Notes under the pieces: model-generated
What the model was told of the DNA's origin: nothing
What the model saw: the letters and a program-made list of their open reading frames with translations, nothing else
Database searches by the model: none
Shown: positions 1 to 9,055 of the stretch, one piece after another
How the letters are laid out: each line of letters opens with the position of its first letter
Numbering within the stretch: the stretch's first letter is position 1
From: DASUBV01 sp035763085
Lineage (GTDB): Bacteria > Actinomycetota > Actinomycetes > Streptosporangiales > Streptosporangiaceae
Reading direction: 5' to 3'
Assembly: GCA_035763085.1 (NCBI GenBank)
Contig: DASUBV010000174.1
Location: 1 to 30,987, forward strand
Length of the DNA: 30,987 bases
Position numbers and translations under genes: made by a program

Positions 1-50
1 TCCCACAGCACATGAAGCACGGCCCGCTCCAGCTGCCCGGTTCCTGCCAC
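1..50 (-). CDS. BlaI/MecI/CopY-family repressor, N-terminal fragment (cut by window edge)
   Basis: Only the first 16 complete codons lie in the window. Read leftward from GTG at 50-48 they give MAGTGQLERAVLHVLW, which resembles the start of BlaI/MecI-type winged-helix repressors (for example a LGDLERAVMDHLW pattern in mycobacterial BlaI). An AAGGAGG ribosome site lies about 6 bases before the GTG, which fixes the start. Family members bind short dyads as dimers and usually control a neighbouring M56-family peptidase or beta-lactamase gene; such a partner would lie left of the window. A perfect dyad at 93-109 overlaps the likely promoter and fits autorepression. The family call rests on few residues. 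Confidence 0.65.
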   Translation of the reverse strand, partial: MAGTGQLERAVLHVLW

Positions 51-92
51 CTGCGCCTCCTTGCCGGGTGCCCGGACGGGCCCCGCCTTGTA

Positions 93-109
93 TTCTACGT
101 CACGTAGAA
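93..109. promoter_or_regulatory. Operator-like perfect dyad upstream of the BlaI-type gene
   Basis: TTCTACGT-C-ACGTAGAA is a perfect inverted repeat with 8-bp arms and one central base. It lies 43 bases upstream of the leftward GTG start. On the minus strand the hexamer TAGAAT (97-92) resembles a -10 box and sits inside the dyad, so a bound repressor would block that promoter. BlaI/MecI-family operators are TAC/GTA dyads of this general kind. Binding by this protein is inferred. Confidence 0.6.
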
Positions 110-418
110 ATTCTGCGTTCTGCAGGAGTGATCCGAGCCCCGGGCAGCCCCGGCACCCGGCCCGCCGTGCGTGCCTGCGCGGCCGCCGGCGGGCGCTTGC
201 CACCCCCCGCGGTGCCGGGGCTCCTTCCAGCGTTCTCCCGGGCCGCGGGCGGCCATCTGCCGAGATAAGGGGACCTTCGGCCCTAAGCGGCGGCCGCCAC
301 TGTCGGTAACCTCAGTGACGCGCAGTGAACACGTCGTGAGCGCGGGGGAAAAGGGCGGCTGCCACCGGTGATCGGCCGGGCGGTACCTGAGGGGGCAGGC
401 AGCGAAGGAGCGGCATTC
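110..418. other. Intergenic region before the receiver-like gene
   Basis: No convincing coding sequence is seen. The stretch holds a DosR-box-like site at 266-287 and leads into the ribosome site GAAGGAG at 404-410 of the next gene. The short frames that cross it show no family resemblance. Confidence 0.5.
266..287. promoter_or_regulatory. DosR/DevR-box-like site
   Basis: TAAGGGGACCTTCGGCCCTAAG contains the half-sites GGGACC and GGCCCT around a TTC centre. This is the arrangement of actinobacterial DosR/DevR/OsdR boxes (GGGACY-N3-GGYCC-like). It lies about 130 bases upstream of the gene at 419 and about 850 bases upstream of the DevR-type regulator. Its presence beside a DevR/DevS-type pair supports autoregulation of this locus, but the site is imperfectly symmetric and was identified by eye. 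Confidence 0.5.
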
Positions 419-1069
419 ATGCAGCAGGGAGTGCACCAGCAGGACCAGGACTATCCGGTGCTGTTCGTGGTATCGGAGCAGGGCGCGGGCCCGGCGGCGC
501 GAACCGTCGCCGACCGGCTCTTTGACCGTGGTCTGCACGTCATCGTCGCCCAGACCCGCGACGACCTGCAGCATGTGGTCGCGGCTCACTCGCAGGCGGG
601 GGCGTCCCGGATCGGCACCGCGGTGGTCAGCTGGGACCTGCCCCGTGCCGGGGGCGAGCTGAGTAACGGGGGCGAGCAGGGCGCCGACAGTGAGCTGGAG
701 GCCCGGCTGGAGGAGCTGCACCGGCTCACCGGCCAGCCGCCGGTGGTGCTGCTGTCCGAGGGGCCCGACGAGCGGGTGATCCCGCCCGCGATCGCCAGGG
801 GCACAGCGGGCACCTTCTGGCTGCACGCCGATTCCCCGCATTTCGTCGCTGACCAGGTCGAATGGCTCGTCCGGACGTACGCGCTGCGGTCGCAGGTCGT
901 CGGCGCGCTGGGCGGCGACATCCGCCAGTACGGCGAGATCGGCCGGCCGGGGGGCGGCCGGGCTGATCTCGGCGATCCGGCTGGCCGGGCCGGGCAGCTG
1001 GGGGGCGGCCCGGCCGGCCGGGGACAGGATCAGGGCGAGCGCGGCTCGCCGGGATATGCCCGCAGCTAG
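419..1069 (+). CDS. Stand-alone receiver-like protein resembling the N-terminal wing domain of Orn/Lys/Arg decarboxylases
   Basis: 216 residues from ATG 419, behind GAAGGAG with an 8-base spacer. Residues about 10-150 read as an alternating beta/alpha domain: YPVLFVVSE near the start, VVSWDLP after the third strand, PPVVLLSE, and the segment TFWLHADSPHFVADQVEWLV. The order and the W/F-rich final segment resemble the flavodoxin-like N-terminal domain of fold-type I ornithine/lysine/arginine decarboxylases. The PLP-binding domain that should follow is absent. The protein instead ends in about 45 Gly/Arg-rich residues, and no other frame continues the homology. It could be a truncated remnant or a free regulatory domain. 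It lies 64 bases before the DevR-type regulator and behind a DosR-box-like site, so a stress or dormancy role is inferred. The family assignment is moderate. Confidence 0.55.
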   Translation: MQQGVHQQDQDYPVLFVVSEQGAGPAARTVADRLFDRGLHVIVAQTRDDLQHVVAAHSQAGASRIGTAVVSWDLPRAGGELSNGGEQGADSELEARLEELHRLTGQPPVVLLSEGPDERVIPPAIARGTAGTFWLHADSPHFVADQVEWLVRTYALRSQVVGALGGDIRQYGEIGRPGGGRADLGDPAGRAGQLGGGPAGRGQDQGERGSPGYARS

Positions 1070-1111
1070 CAGTCCCCGCAGCTCGTAGCTAGCAGGCCCC
1101 GCAGCTAGGAG
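1059..1111 (+). repeat. Short GCAGCTAG repeats between two genes
   Basis: The core CCCGCAGCTAGCAG is repeated with variation three times: 1059-1072, about 1075-1095 with a small insertion, and 1098-1111. It spans the stop codon of the upstream gene and most of the spacer before the response regulator. It looks like a local slippage duplication; no function can be read from it. Confidence 0.5.
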
Positions 1112-1133
1112 ACATGGCGGAAGGGACCTCAGG

Positions 1134-1829
1134 ATGGACCAGGCAGCACGAAGCCGCCCGACGGTGGTGGGCGTCTTCCTGCTCGATGATCACGAGATCG
1201 TCCGGCGCGGCGTCCGGGAGCTGCTGGAGGCCGAGCCGGACATCACCGTGGTCGGCGAGGCGGCGACGGCGCAGGCGGCGCTGGCCCGCATTCCCGCGCT
1301 GCGGCCCGACGTGGCGGTGCTGGACGTCCGGCTGCCGGACGGCGACGGGGTCAGCATCTGCCGGGAGCTGCGGTCCAGGATGCCCGACACCGCCTGCCTG
1401 ATGCTCACCTCCTTCGGGGACGACGAGGCGCTGTTCAACGCGATCATGGCCGGGGCGGCGGGCTACGTGCTCAAGCAGATCCGCGGCACCGACCTGATCG
1501 GCGCCGTCCGCGCGGTCGCCGCCGGGGAGTCCATGCTGGACCGGGAGGCCGCGAGCCGGGTGATGGCCCGGATGCGGGACCAGGCCGCGGCCGATCCGCT
1601 GGCCGGGCTCACCGACACCGAGCGGCGCATCCTGGAGCTGATCGGCCAGGGGCTGACCAACCGGCAGATCGGCGAGCGGCTGCACCTGGCCGAGAAGACG
1701 GTCAAGAACTACATCTCGGTGCTGTTCGGCAAGCTCGGCATGGAGCGCCGCACCCAGGCCGCGGCCTACGCGGCCCGGCTGTTCAGCGACGACCCCGGCG
1801 CGGTCAGCCTGTCCGGCCGCCGGGCCTAG
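1134..1829 (+). CDS. NarL/FixJ-type response regulator, DevR/DosR-like
   Basis: 231 residues with a receiver domain (about 11-130) and a LuxR-type HTH (about 158-220). The acidic pair D18-D19, phosphoacceptor D64 in AVLDVRLPDG, T92 and K114 are all in place. The output domain reads LTDTERRILELI and AEKTVKNYISVLFGKLGMERRTQAA, very close to the DNA-binding part of mycobacterial DosR. It should bind DosR-box dyads after phosphorylation by its sensor. The likely sensor is the DevS-like kinase encoded convergently at 1973-3676. ATG 1134 follows a GGAAGGG-like site by about 8 bases; an overlapping frame from 1114 lacks family similarity. It is probably co-expressed with the receiver-like gene upstream. 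Confidence 0.88.
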   Translation: MDQAARSRPTVVGVFLLDDHEIVRRGVRELLEAEPDITVVGEAATAQAALARIPALRPDVAVLDVRLPDGDGVSICRELRSRMPDTACLMLTSFGDDEALFNAIMAGAAGYVLKQIRGTDLIGAVRAVAAGESMLDREAASRVMARMRDQAAADPLAGLTDTERRILELIGQGLTNRQIGERLHLAEKTVKNYISVLFGKLGMERRTQAAAYAARLFSDDPGAVSLSGRRA

Positions 1830-1839
1830 CCGGCCGGCC

Positions 1840-1862
1840 CGGCCGCCCGGCGCTGGCGGCCG
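1840..1862. terminator. Hairpin between convergent response regulator and kinase genes
   Basis: CGGCCGCC and GGCGGCCG form a perfect 8-bp stem with a 7-base loop, 10 bases after the response-regulator stop. There is no T tract, as is common in GC-rich actinobacteria. It may serve transcripts from either side. Confidence 0.45.
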
Positions 1863-1972
1863 CTGACGGAGCCCGGGCCATGACCCCGCCCGGGACTCTC
1901 ACCCCCGGCCGCACCGTCCTCAGCCAGCTCCGTCCTCGGGCCAGCCCGGCCCTCAGCCAGCTCCGCCCCGGC

Positions 1973-3676
1973 TCAGCTGCCTGACGCGAGCGGCACGCGC
2001 CACTCCACACGGGTACCCGTGCCGGGCGCCGGGGACACCGTCAGGCGCCCGCCCAGCTCGGCGGCACGCCGGTTGAGGTTCGCCAGCCCGCTCCACCGGC
2101 CGGCCGCGTGCAGGCCGGCCCCGTTGTCGCGGACGATCACCACCAGGTCCGTGCCGGCCTGGCAGGTCACCTCGGCCATCGACGCGTCGGCGTGCCGGGC
2201 CACGTTCGACAGTGCCTCGCGCAGCGCGGCCAGCATGTCCCCGGCCATCTCCGGCGGCACCTGCGACTCGAGCTGGCCCTCGATGCGCAGCGCCGGAGCG
2301 AAGCCGAGCGCCGCCGTCATCTCCTCGATGACCTCGACGATCCGGCCCTGCAGGCCGGGCAGCTCGGCGTCGTCGCGGGACTGCAGGGTGTAGATCGCCG
2401 CCCGGATGTCGCGGATGGTGTTGTCCAGCTCGTCAACCGACCGGCGGACCCGGTCGGCCGCCCGCGGCTCGGGGATCAGCGGCATCGCGCCCTGCAGCGA
2501 CATCCCGGTCGCGAACAGCCGCTGGATGACCAGGTCGTGCAGGTCCCGGGCGATCCGGTCGCGGTCGGCCAGCACGGCCAGCCGGTGCGCATCGCGGCGG
2601 TGCTCGGCCAGCTTGAGCCCGATCCCGGCCTGCGCGGCGAACGCCGTGACCATCTCCACGGCGGACTGCGACAGGGGCTGGGCGCCGGGCAGCCGCGCCG
2701 CCGTCATCGCGCCGCGCACGCTGCCGGGCACGCCCAGCGGGACGACGAGCGCCTGCCCGAGCTGCCGGGAGCCCAGCGGATCGCCGGCGCAGCTGCCCGC
2801 TCGCCGGTAGGCCCGGACATCATCGACGAGAATGCGGTGACCGCTGGCCATGACCAGCCCCGAGACCGAGTCCTCCAGCGGGACGCGCAGGCCGTTCCAC
2901 GCCTGGGCCCCGGCGCCGGTGGCCGACTCGATGCGCAGCTCGCCGGTGTCGGCGGCGGGCAGGGCGAGCAGCACGATGTCCGCGCCGGAGATCTCCAGGG
3001 CATGCCGGGCCAGCACGCTCAGCACCTCGCGCGGCTCGTCCTCCGACAGCAGCCGCTGGGTGACCTCGGCCGTGGCCCGCTGCCAGTGCTCCTGCCGCCG
3101 CGTCTCGGCGCGCAGCCGGGCGTTGTCCACCGCCAGCCCGGCCGCGCCGGCAATGGCCACCAGCAGGTCCTCGTCGGCGGCCGTGAACGGGGCCGGCCCG
3201 TCCGGGCGGCGCTTGTCGGTCAGGTACAAGATGGCGAACAGCTCGTCGCGGATCCACACCGGGACGCCCAGGAACGACCGCATCGGCGGGTGGCCCGCCG
3301 GGAACCCGGTCGCGCGCGGGTGGGCCGGCATGTCGGCGACGCGCAGCGGGCGCGGGCTGCGGATCAGCTCGCCGAGCAGGCCGCGGCCCTCCGGCCAGTG
3401 ACCGATCCCGTCGATCTGCTCCCGGCTCATCCCGGCGGGAATGAAGCCAGAGAGCCGGCTGCCCTCGCCGATGACGCCCATGGCCCCGTACTGCGCGCCG
3501 GTGAGGCGGACCGCAGCGGCCACGATGCGCTCCAGCGTCGCGTCCGGGTCCAGCTCGGCGCCGATCCCGGCCACCGCTTCCAGCAGGCGCGGCACCGCGC
3601 CGGGCCTGCTCAGGCCCGGATTCGGCTCAGGTCCTTCCCGCCGGCGATCGCCCGCGGCCGGTTGTGAGTGCCCCAT
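1973..3676 (-). CDS. Two-GAF sensor histidine kinase, DevS/DosS-like
   Basis: 567 residues: GAF-A (about 35-185), GAF-B (about 205-355), a HisKA_3 dimerisation/phosphotransfer segment with RIARDLHDLVIQRLF (phospho-histidine near residue 379), and an HATPase with LREALSNVARHA and DNGAGL. No membrane segment is seen, so it is cytosolic. In GAF-A, H129 in GHPPMRSFLGVPV aligns with the haem-ligating His149 of mycobacterial DosS/DevS (YHPPMRTFLGVPV), so sensing of O2, NO or CO through haem is likely. The start (ATG 3676) follows AAAGG by about 7 bases. The convergent DevR-like gene is the obvious partner. A non-haem GAF kinase remains possible because other haem-pocket residues were not checked. 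Confidence 0.88.
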   Translation of the reverse strand: MGHSQPAAGDRRREGPEPNPGLSRPGAVPRLLEAVAGIGAELDPDATLERIVAAAVRLTGAQYGAMGVIGEGSRLSGFIPAGMSREQIDGIGHWPEGRGLLGELIRSPRPLRVADMPAHPRATGFPAGHPPMRSFLGVPVWIRDELFAILYLTDKRRPDGPAPFTAADEDLLVAIAGAAGLAVDNARLRAETRRQEHWQRATAEVTQRLLSEDEPREVLSVLARHALEISGADIVLLALPAADTGELRIESATGAGAQAWNGLRVPLEDSVSGLVMASGHRILVDDVRAYRRAGSCAGDPLGSRQLGQALVVPLGVPGSVRGAMTAARLPGAQPLSQSAVEMVTAFAAQAGIGLKLAEHRRDAHRLAVLADRDRIARDLHDLVIQRLFATGMSLQGAMPLIPEPRAADRVRRSVDELDNTIRDIRAAIYTLQSRDDAELPGLQGRIVEVIEEMTAALGFAPALRIEGQLESQVPPEMAGDMLAALREALSNVARHADASMAEVTCQAGTDLVVIVRDNGAGLHAAGRWSGLANLNRRAAELGGRLTVSPAPGTGTRVEWRVPLASGS

Positions 3677-3866
3677 GGATCAGCCTTTGCCCCCGCGTCC
3701 CGGCTCACCCTCATGATGAGCATACGTCAGCAGCCTGACCTGCAAATATGTACCCATAACGGAACGGCCAGGGCCGGTCGTGCCGGTCTCGTGCGGCAGC
3801 CGTGCTGCCCGCCGGAGCCGGCCCGGGGCCGGGCGGCATGCCGGGGCCGGGGCGCCGGGCGCCGGC

Positions 3867-4892
3867 CTACGGCCGCTGCGGTCCTACGATGTCCCCGGGC
3901 GTGCGCGGCGTGCCGTCGCCGGGCCGCTCGCCCTCCGGGCGGTCGTTGAAGGTGACCTCGATCAGCTGCTCCTCGCGGCGCTGGTTCTGCAGCGCCTGCA
4001 GCGCCATGCTGGCCCGGTCGGCCTCGGTCAGCGGCGGCTGCACGATCGCCCGCGGCCACAGCCGCCAGGCCAGCACCGAGTTGACCTCGGCCGCCAGGAC
4101 GGTGCTCTGGACGCCCAGGTACACCCAGGCGACCAGGCCGAGCACGGTGGCGAACACCCCGTACACCGCGGCCGTGTCGATCGCATGCCGCACCAGGTAG
4201 GTGCCCAGCAGCTGGAGCAGGGTCCAGGCCACGCCGCCGGCGATCGCGCCGGGCAGCAGCCGCCGGGTGGGCACGCCGCCGGGGGTGAGCACCCGGAAGC
4301 CGATCACGTACATCCCGGCGTTCGCGGCGGCCGCGACGATCTCGGCCCCGATCACGGTCAGCGGGTGATGGTGGCCGAATGCGTCCAGCGCGGTCAGCCC
4401 GGTGGTCACGATGACGCCGAGCCCCAGGACCACCAGGAACAGGGCCGCCCGGCCCAGCCGCGGCACGTAGCCGGGCCGCGCCGGGCCGGGCAGGTTCCAG
4501 ACCTGCTCCATGGTGAAGATGCCGGCCTGGGCCAGCCGGGTCGCGCCCCAGATCAGCACGGCCAGGCCGACAGCCAGGCCGATGATGCTGGAGCGGCGCA
4601 GCTGGTGCACGTTGCCGGTGAGCTGGTGGCCGATCAGCGGCACCTGGTTCGCCACCGCGTCCAGCGTCCTGGCCCGCAGCTCCGGGTCGCCGGAGGCGAC
4701 CAGGCCCAGGATCGTGACCAGGACCAGCAGCAGGGGGAACAGCGAGACAAAGCCGGCATAAGCCAGGCTGGCCACCAGGACGCCGCCGTTATCGTCCCCG
4801 TATTTCTTGATCACCCCGAAGGTGAACCCCGGCACGGTGTAGCGCTGCTGCAGGGCGTCGGCCCGGCTGATCACGGCCGTAACCGGATTCAT
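3867..4892 (-). CDS. YihY/BrkB-family inner membrane protein
   Basis: 341 residues from ATG 4892, which follows AAGGAGG; an upstream in-frame ATG at 4937 lacks a ribosome site. The protein begins with a soluble helix, then the family signature DDNGGVLVASLAYAGFVSLFPLLLVLVTI, and has about six hydrophobic segments up to residue ~280. Family hallmarks such as LIWGATRLAQA, GAIAGGVAWTLLQLLG and YGVFATVLGLVAWVYLGVQS are present. The tail (about 285-341) is hydrophilic. The family was once called 'ribonuclease BN'; its transport role is poorly defined. It is transcribed away from otsA and toward the kinase gene, with 190 bases between it and the kinase start. Confidence 0.85.
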   Translation of the reverse strand: MNPVTAVISRADALQQRYTVPGFTFGVIKKYGDDNGGVLVASLAYAGFVSLFPLLLVLVTILGLVASGDPELRARTLDAVANQVPLIGHQLTGNVHQLRRSSIIGLAVGLAVLIWGATRLAQAGIFTMEQVWNLPGPARPGYVPRLGRAALFLVVLGLGVIVTTGLTALDAFGHHHPLTVIGAEIVAAAANAGMYVIGFRVLTPGGVPTRRLLPGAIAGGVAWTLLQLLGTYLVRHAIDTAAVYGVFATVLGLVAWVYLGVQSTVLAAEVNSVLAWRLWPRAIVQPPLTEADRASMALQALQNQRREEQLIEVTFNDRPEGERPGDGTPRTPGDIVGPQRP

Positions 4893-5012
4893 CGACCGCC
4901 TCCTTGCTGCGCGGCCCCGCGGGCAGGCGCCGGCCATGTCTCTACCCCGCCGCGGCCCGGGGTAATGGCCCGCGGACCGCGAATCCGCCGGTCAGACGGC
5001 ACCTGATCGGCC

Positions 5013-6569
<1,557 letters not shown>

Positions 6570-6603
6570 CCGCGCGGCCCGCCCGCCGGCTGGCCTGCGC
6601 CAG

Positions 6604-6636
6604 TCCGGGCCAGCGCCCCGCGGGGGCTGGCCCGGA
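6604..6636. terminator. Bidirectional hairpin terminator between otsA and the MFS gene
   Basis: TCCGGGCCAGC and GCTGGCCCGGA pair perfectly over 11 bp, and the stem continues with CCCC/GGGG past a single bulged base. It lies 34 bases after the otsA stop and 17 bases beyond the stop of the convergent exporter gene. No U tract is present. Confidence 0.7.
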
Positions 6637-6653
6637 CCGGCGCTGGCTGCCGG

Positions 6654-8279
6654 CTAGCGGCGGCTGCCGACGGCGTCCCGCCCGTCCCGTGCGGTGCTGG
6701 CCGGGATGGCGCTGGCCGGGGCGGCGTCCCCGGCGGGGACCGCCTGGCGGGCGCCAGCGCGCGCGGGCAGGAAGGCCAGCGTGGCCAGGGCCGCCGCGGC
6801 GGTGGCGGCGGCCGCGACCAGCGACCCGCTGTGCAGGCCGTCCATGAAGGCCTGCCGGGTGGCCCCCACGGCCGCCTCGCGCAGGCCGGGCGGCAGGTGC
6901 GCGGCCACGCCCAGCCCGGCCACGACCGAGTCCCTGGCGGCCGAGGTGGCGGCCGGCGGGGCGCCGAGGTGGGTCAGCGCCGTCACGATGTGACTGCCGT
7001 ACACCGAGCTCATCACCGACCCGACGATCGCCACGCCCAGGGTGCCGCCGATCTCGCGGGTGGTGTCGTTGACCGCCGAGCCGGCGCCGGCCTTGGCGGG
7101 CGGCAGCGCGCCCATGATCGCCTCGGTGGCCGGGCTGGCGGTCAGCGCCAGGCCGGCGGCCATCAGGGTCATGCCCGCGATGATCATGCCCCAGTAGCCG
7201 GCGTCAGCGGCCGTCCTGGCCGCGACCACGAAGCCCGCGCACATCAGGACCAGGCCCGCGGTCACCACGAACTTGGTGCCCACCCGCTTCATCGCCATGA
7301 TGGCCAGCGGCGACACCGCGCCGGTCACGATGGCGAACGGCAGCGTGGCGACCCCGGCCGCCAGCGGGTCGTAGCCGCGCACCACCTGGAAGTACTGGGT
7401 GATCATGAAGATGAACCCGAACAGGCCGAAGAAGGCCAGGGCGATGGCCGAGCTGGCCGCGCTGAACCGCGGGTTGCGGAACAGCCGCACGTCGAGCATC
7501 GGGTCCGGGCGCCGCAGCTGCCAGGCGGTGAGGGCAGCCAGCAGCACCAGCGCGCCGGCCAGCCCGCCGATGGTCTGGCCCGAGCCCCAGCCGTGCCGGG
7601 GGGCCTCGATGATCGTCCACACCAGCAGGCCGACGCCGGCCACCGACAGCAGCGCGCCGAGCGGGTCGAACCGGCCGGCCTTCGGGTCCCGGGACTCCGG
7701 CAGCAGGCGCAGCCCGGCGATCAGGGTGATGATCACGATCGGCACGTTGATGTAGAAGACCGAGCTCCACGAGAAGTGCTCCAGCAGCAGGCCGCCGGCG
7801 ACCGGGCCGATGGCCACGGCCAGGCCGGACACGCCGGACCAGATGCCGATGGCGGTGGCCCGCTCGCGCGGGCTGGTGAAGGTGGTGGTCAGCAGGGCCA
7901 GCGTGGCCGGGTAGATCAGCGCGGCGGCTATCCCCATGGCGGCCCGGCCGGCGATCAGCTCCCCGGTGCTGCGCGACAGGGCGGCAGCTACCGAGGTCAG
8001 CGCGAACAAGACCAGCCCGGCCTGCAGCATCCGGCGCCGGCCGAGCCGGTCGCCGAGGTTCCCGCCGACCAGCAGCAGCCCGGCGAAAACGAGGGTGTAG
8101 GCGTCCACCACCCACTGCAGGTCCTGGGTTGAGGCGGACAGCTTGCGGCTGATCGTCGGCAGCGCCACGTTGACGATCGTGTTGTCCACGACCACCAGCA
8201 GCACGCTGAGGCAGAGCACGGCGAGGATCCACCAGCGCCGCGGATTCTGCCGGGCGGGCGGGTCGATCGAAGTGGTCAC
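6654..8279 (-). CDS. DHA2-family (EmrB/QacA) MFS drug exporter
   Basis: 541 residues from GTG 8279, chosen because GGAGGA lies 5 bases upstream and the family N-terminus (TTSIDPPARQNPRRWWILA) follows; the ATG 66 bases further up would overlap the operator. About 14 hydrophobic segments are visible, typical of proton-driven DHA2 exporters. Motifs include VVDNTIVNVALPTI in TM1, LGDRLGRRRM in the TM2-3 loop, and a GPVAGGLLLEHFSWSSVFYINVP segment around TM5. Substrates are likely hydrophobic toxic compounds or antibiotics. The gene diverges from a TetR regulator across an inverted repeat at 8300-8335, the usual arrangement of a repressor-controlled efflux pump. Confidence 0.9.
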   Translation of the reverse strand: MTTSIDPPARQNPRRWWILAVLCLSVLLVVVDNTIVNVALPTISRKLSASTQDLQWVVDAYTLVFAGLLLVGGNLGDRLGRRRMLQAGLVLFALTSVAAALSRSTGELIAGRAAMGIAAALIYPATLALLTTTFTSPRERATAIGIWSGVSGLAVAIGPVAGGLLLEHFSWSSVFYINVPIVIITLIAGLRLLPESRDPKAGRFDPLGALLSVAGVGLLVWTIIEAPRHGWGSGQTIGGLAGALVLLAALTAWQLRRPDPMLDVRLFRNPRFSAASSAIALAFFGLFGFIFMITQYFQVVRGYDPLAAGVATLPFAIVTGAVSPLAIMAMKRVGTKFVVTAGLVLMCAGFVVAARTAADAGYWGMIIAGMTLMAAGLALTASPATEAIMGALPPAKAGAGSAVNDTTREIGGTLGVAIVGSVMSSVYGSHIVTALTHLGAPPAATSAARDSVVAGLGVAAHLPPGLREAAVGATRQAFMDGLHSGSLVAAAATAAAALATLAFLPARAGARQAVPAGDAAPASAIPASTARDGRDAVGSRR

Positions 8280-8299
8280 GGTGTCCTCCGGAAGTCCTT

Positions 8300-8335
8300 T
8301 AGAACGTTGTGCTATAACTGTGTAACAACGTTCTA
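8300..8335. promoter_or_regulatory. Inverted-repeat operator between exporter and TetR genes
   Basis: TAGAACGTTGT at 8300-8310 is perfectly inverted as ACAACGTTCTA at 8325-8335, around a 14-base AT-rich spacer. Each arm also contains the self-complementary AACGTT. The repeat begins 20 bases before the exporter's GTG and is the only AT-rich patch in the divergent gap, so it likely overlaps both promoters. It is the expected binding site for the TetR protein encoded at 8416. Confidence 0.75.
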
Positions 8336-8415
8336 CAGATGTCAAGTCCGGTGCTCATGCCTGGTGGCGGCGGGGGGATGCGACACCGAGCGGGCCGGGC
8401 GGGAGGATGGGAGCC

Positions 8416-9036
8416 ATGACGACCGCGGACAGTACGACCGGGCGGCGGCGCACGCCCAGCAGCGACGTCCGGCGCGAGCTCCTCGGCGCCGCGGAGGCCG
8501 TGCTGGTCCGGGAGGGGCCCGCCGGGGTCACAGTCCGGGCCGTGGCGGCCGAGGCCGGGATCGCCCCGATGGGCGTTTACAACCGGTTCGGCGGCAAGGA
8601 CGGCCTGGTGGACGCCCTGCTGATCAAGGGATTCGACGGGCTGCGCGCGGCGGTGGCCAGCCGCGGCGAGCCGGACATGCTGGAGCGGCTGCGGGCATCC
8701 GGGGAGCGCTACCGCCAGTTCGCGCTGACCAGCCGGCACTTCTACGCGATCATGTTCGAGGGCGCCCTGCCGCACGACGCCATCTCGGCCGAGGCGACCG
8801 AGCACGCGCGGGCCGCCTTCGGCGCGCTGGTGACGATCGTCGAGTCGGCCGCGCTGGCCGGGGTCATCATCGCGCCCGACCCGCACGAGACCGCGCAGCA
8901 GATCTGGAGCACCGTGCACGGCGCGGTGACCCTGGAGCTCCAGGGCCTGGTGCAGACCCCGGACCCGGCGCAGACCTACCGCGACACCGTGGAGACCGTG
9001 CTGCGCGGCCTGCGGCCCGCCGCGCCCGCGTCCTAG
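8416..9036 (+). CDS. TetR-family transcriptional regulator
   Basis: 206 residues. The HTH lies at about 38-62 (VTVRAVAAEAGIAPMGVYNRFGGKDGLVDAL), followed by an all-helical ligand/dimer domain with the WHG-type C-terminal pattern (QQIWSTVHGAVTLELQG). The start is placed at ATG 8416 because GGGAGG ends 9 bases before it; the ATG at 8407 directly abuts that site. Divergence from the DHA2 exporter and the 11-bp-arm inverted repeat between them suggest it represses the pump and itself, with release by a pump substrate. The effector cannot be read from sequence. Confidence 0.88.
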   Translation: MTTADSTTGRRRTPSSDVRRELLGAAEAVLVREGPAGVTVRAVAAEAGIAPMGVYNRFGGKDGLVDALLIKGFDGLRAAVASRGEPDMLERLRASGERYRQFALTSRHFYAIMFEGALPHDAISAEATEHARAAFGALVTIVESAALAGVIIAPDPHETAQQIWSTVHGAVTLELQGLVQTPDPAQTYRDTVETVLRGLRPAAPAS

Positions 9037-9055
9037 GCGCGGCGGGCCTGCCCGG

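Noticed and set aside
1919..1965. Direct repeat CTCAGCCAGCTCCG after the response regulator
   Set aside because: Two short copies in a low-complexity spacer; not distinguishable from chance.
2108..3667. 519-codon open frame on the plus strand
   Set aside because: It is antisense to the DevS-like kinase. Its translation is Arg/Gly/Gln/His-rich with no domain, as expected from GC-rich codon bias.
6604..6636. Riboswitch or attenuator reading of the hairpin near otsA
   Set aside because: It lies between the stops of two convergent genes, so a shared terminator is the simpler explanation.
6831..8132. 433-codon open frame opposite the MFS exporter
   Set aside because: Antisense shadow; composition is Gly/Arg/Gln/His-rich and no family is recognisable.
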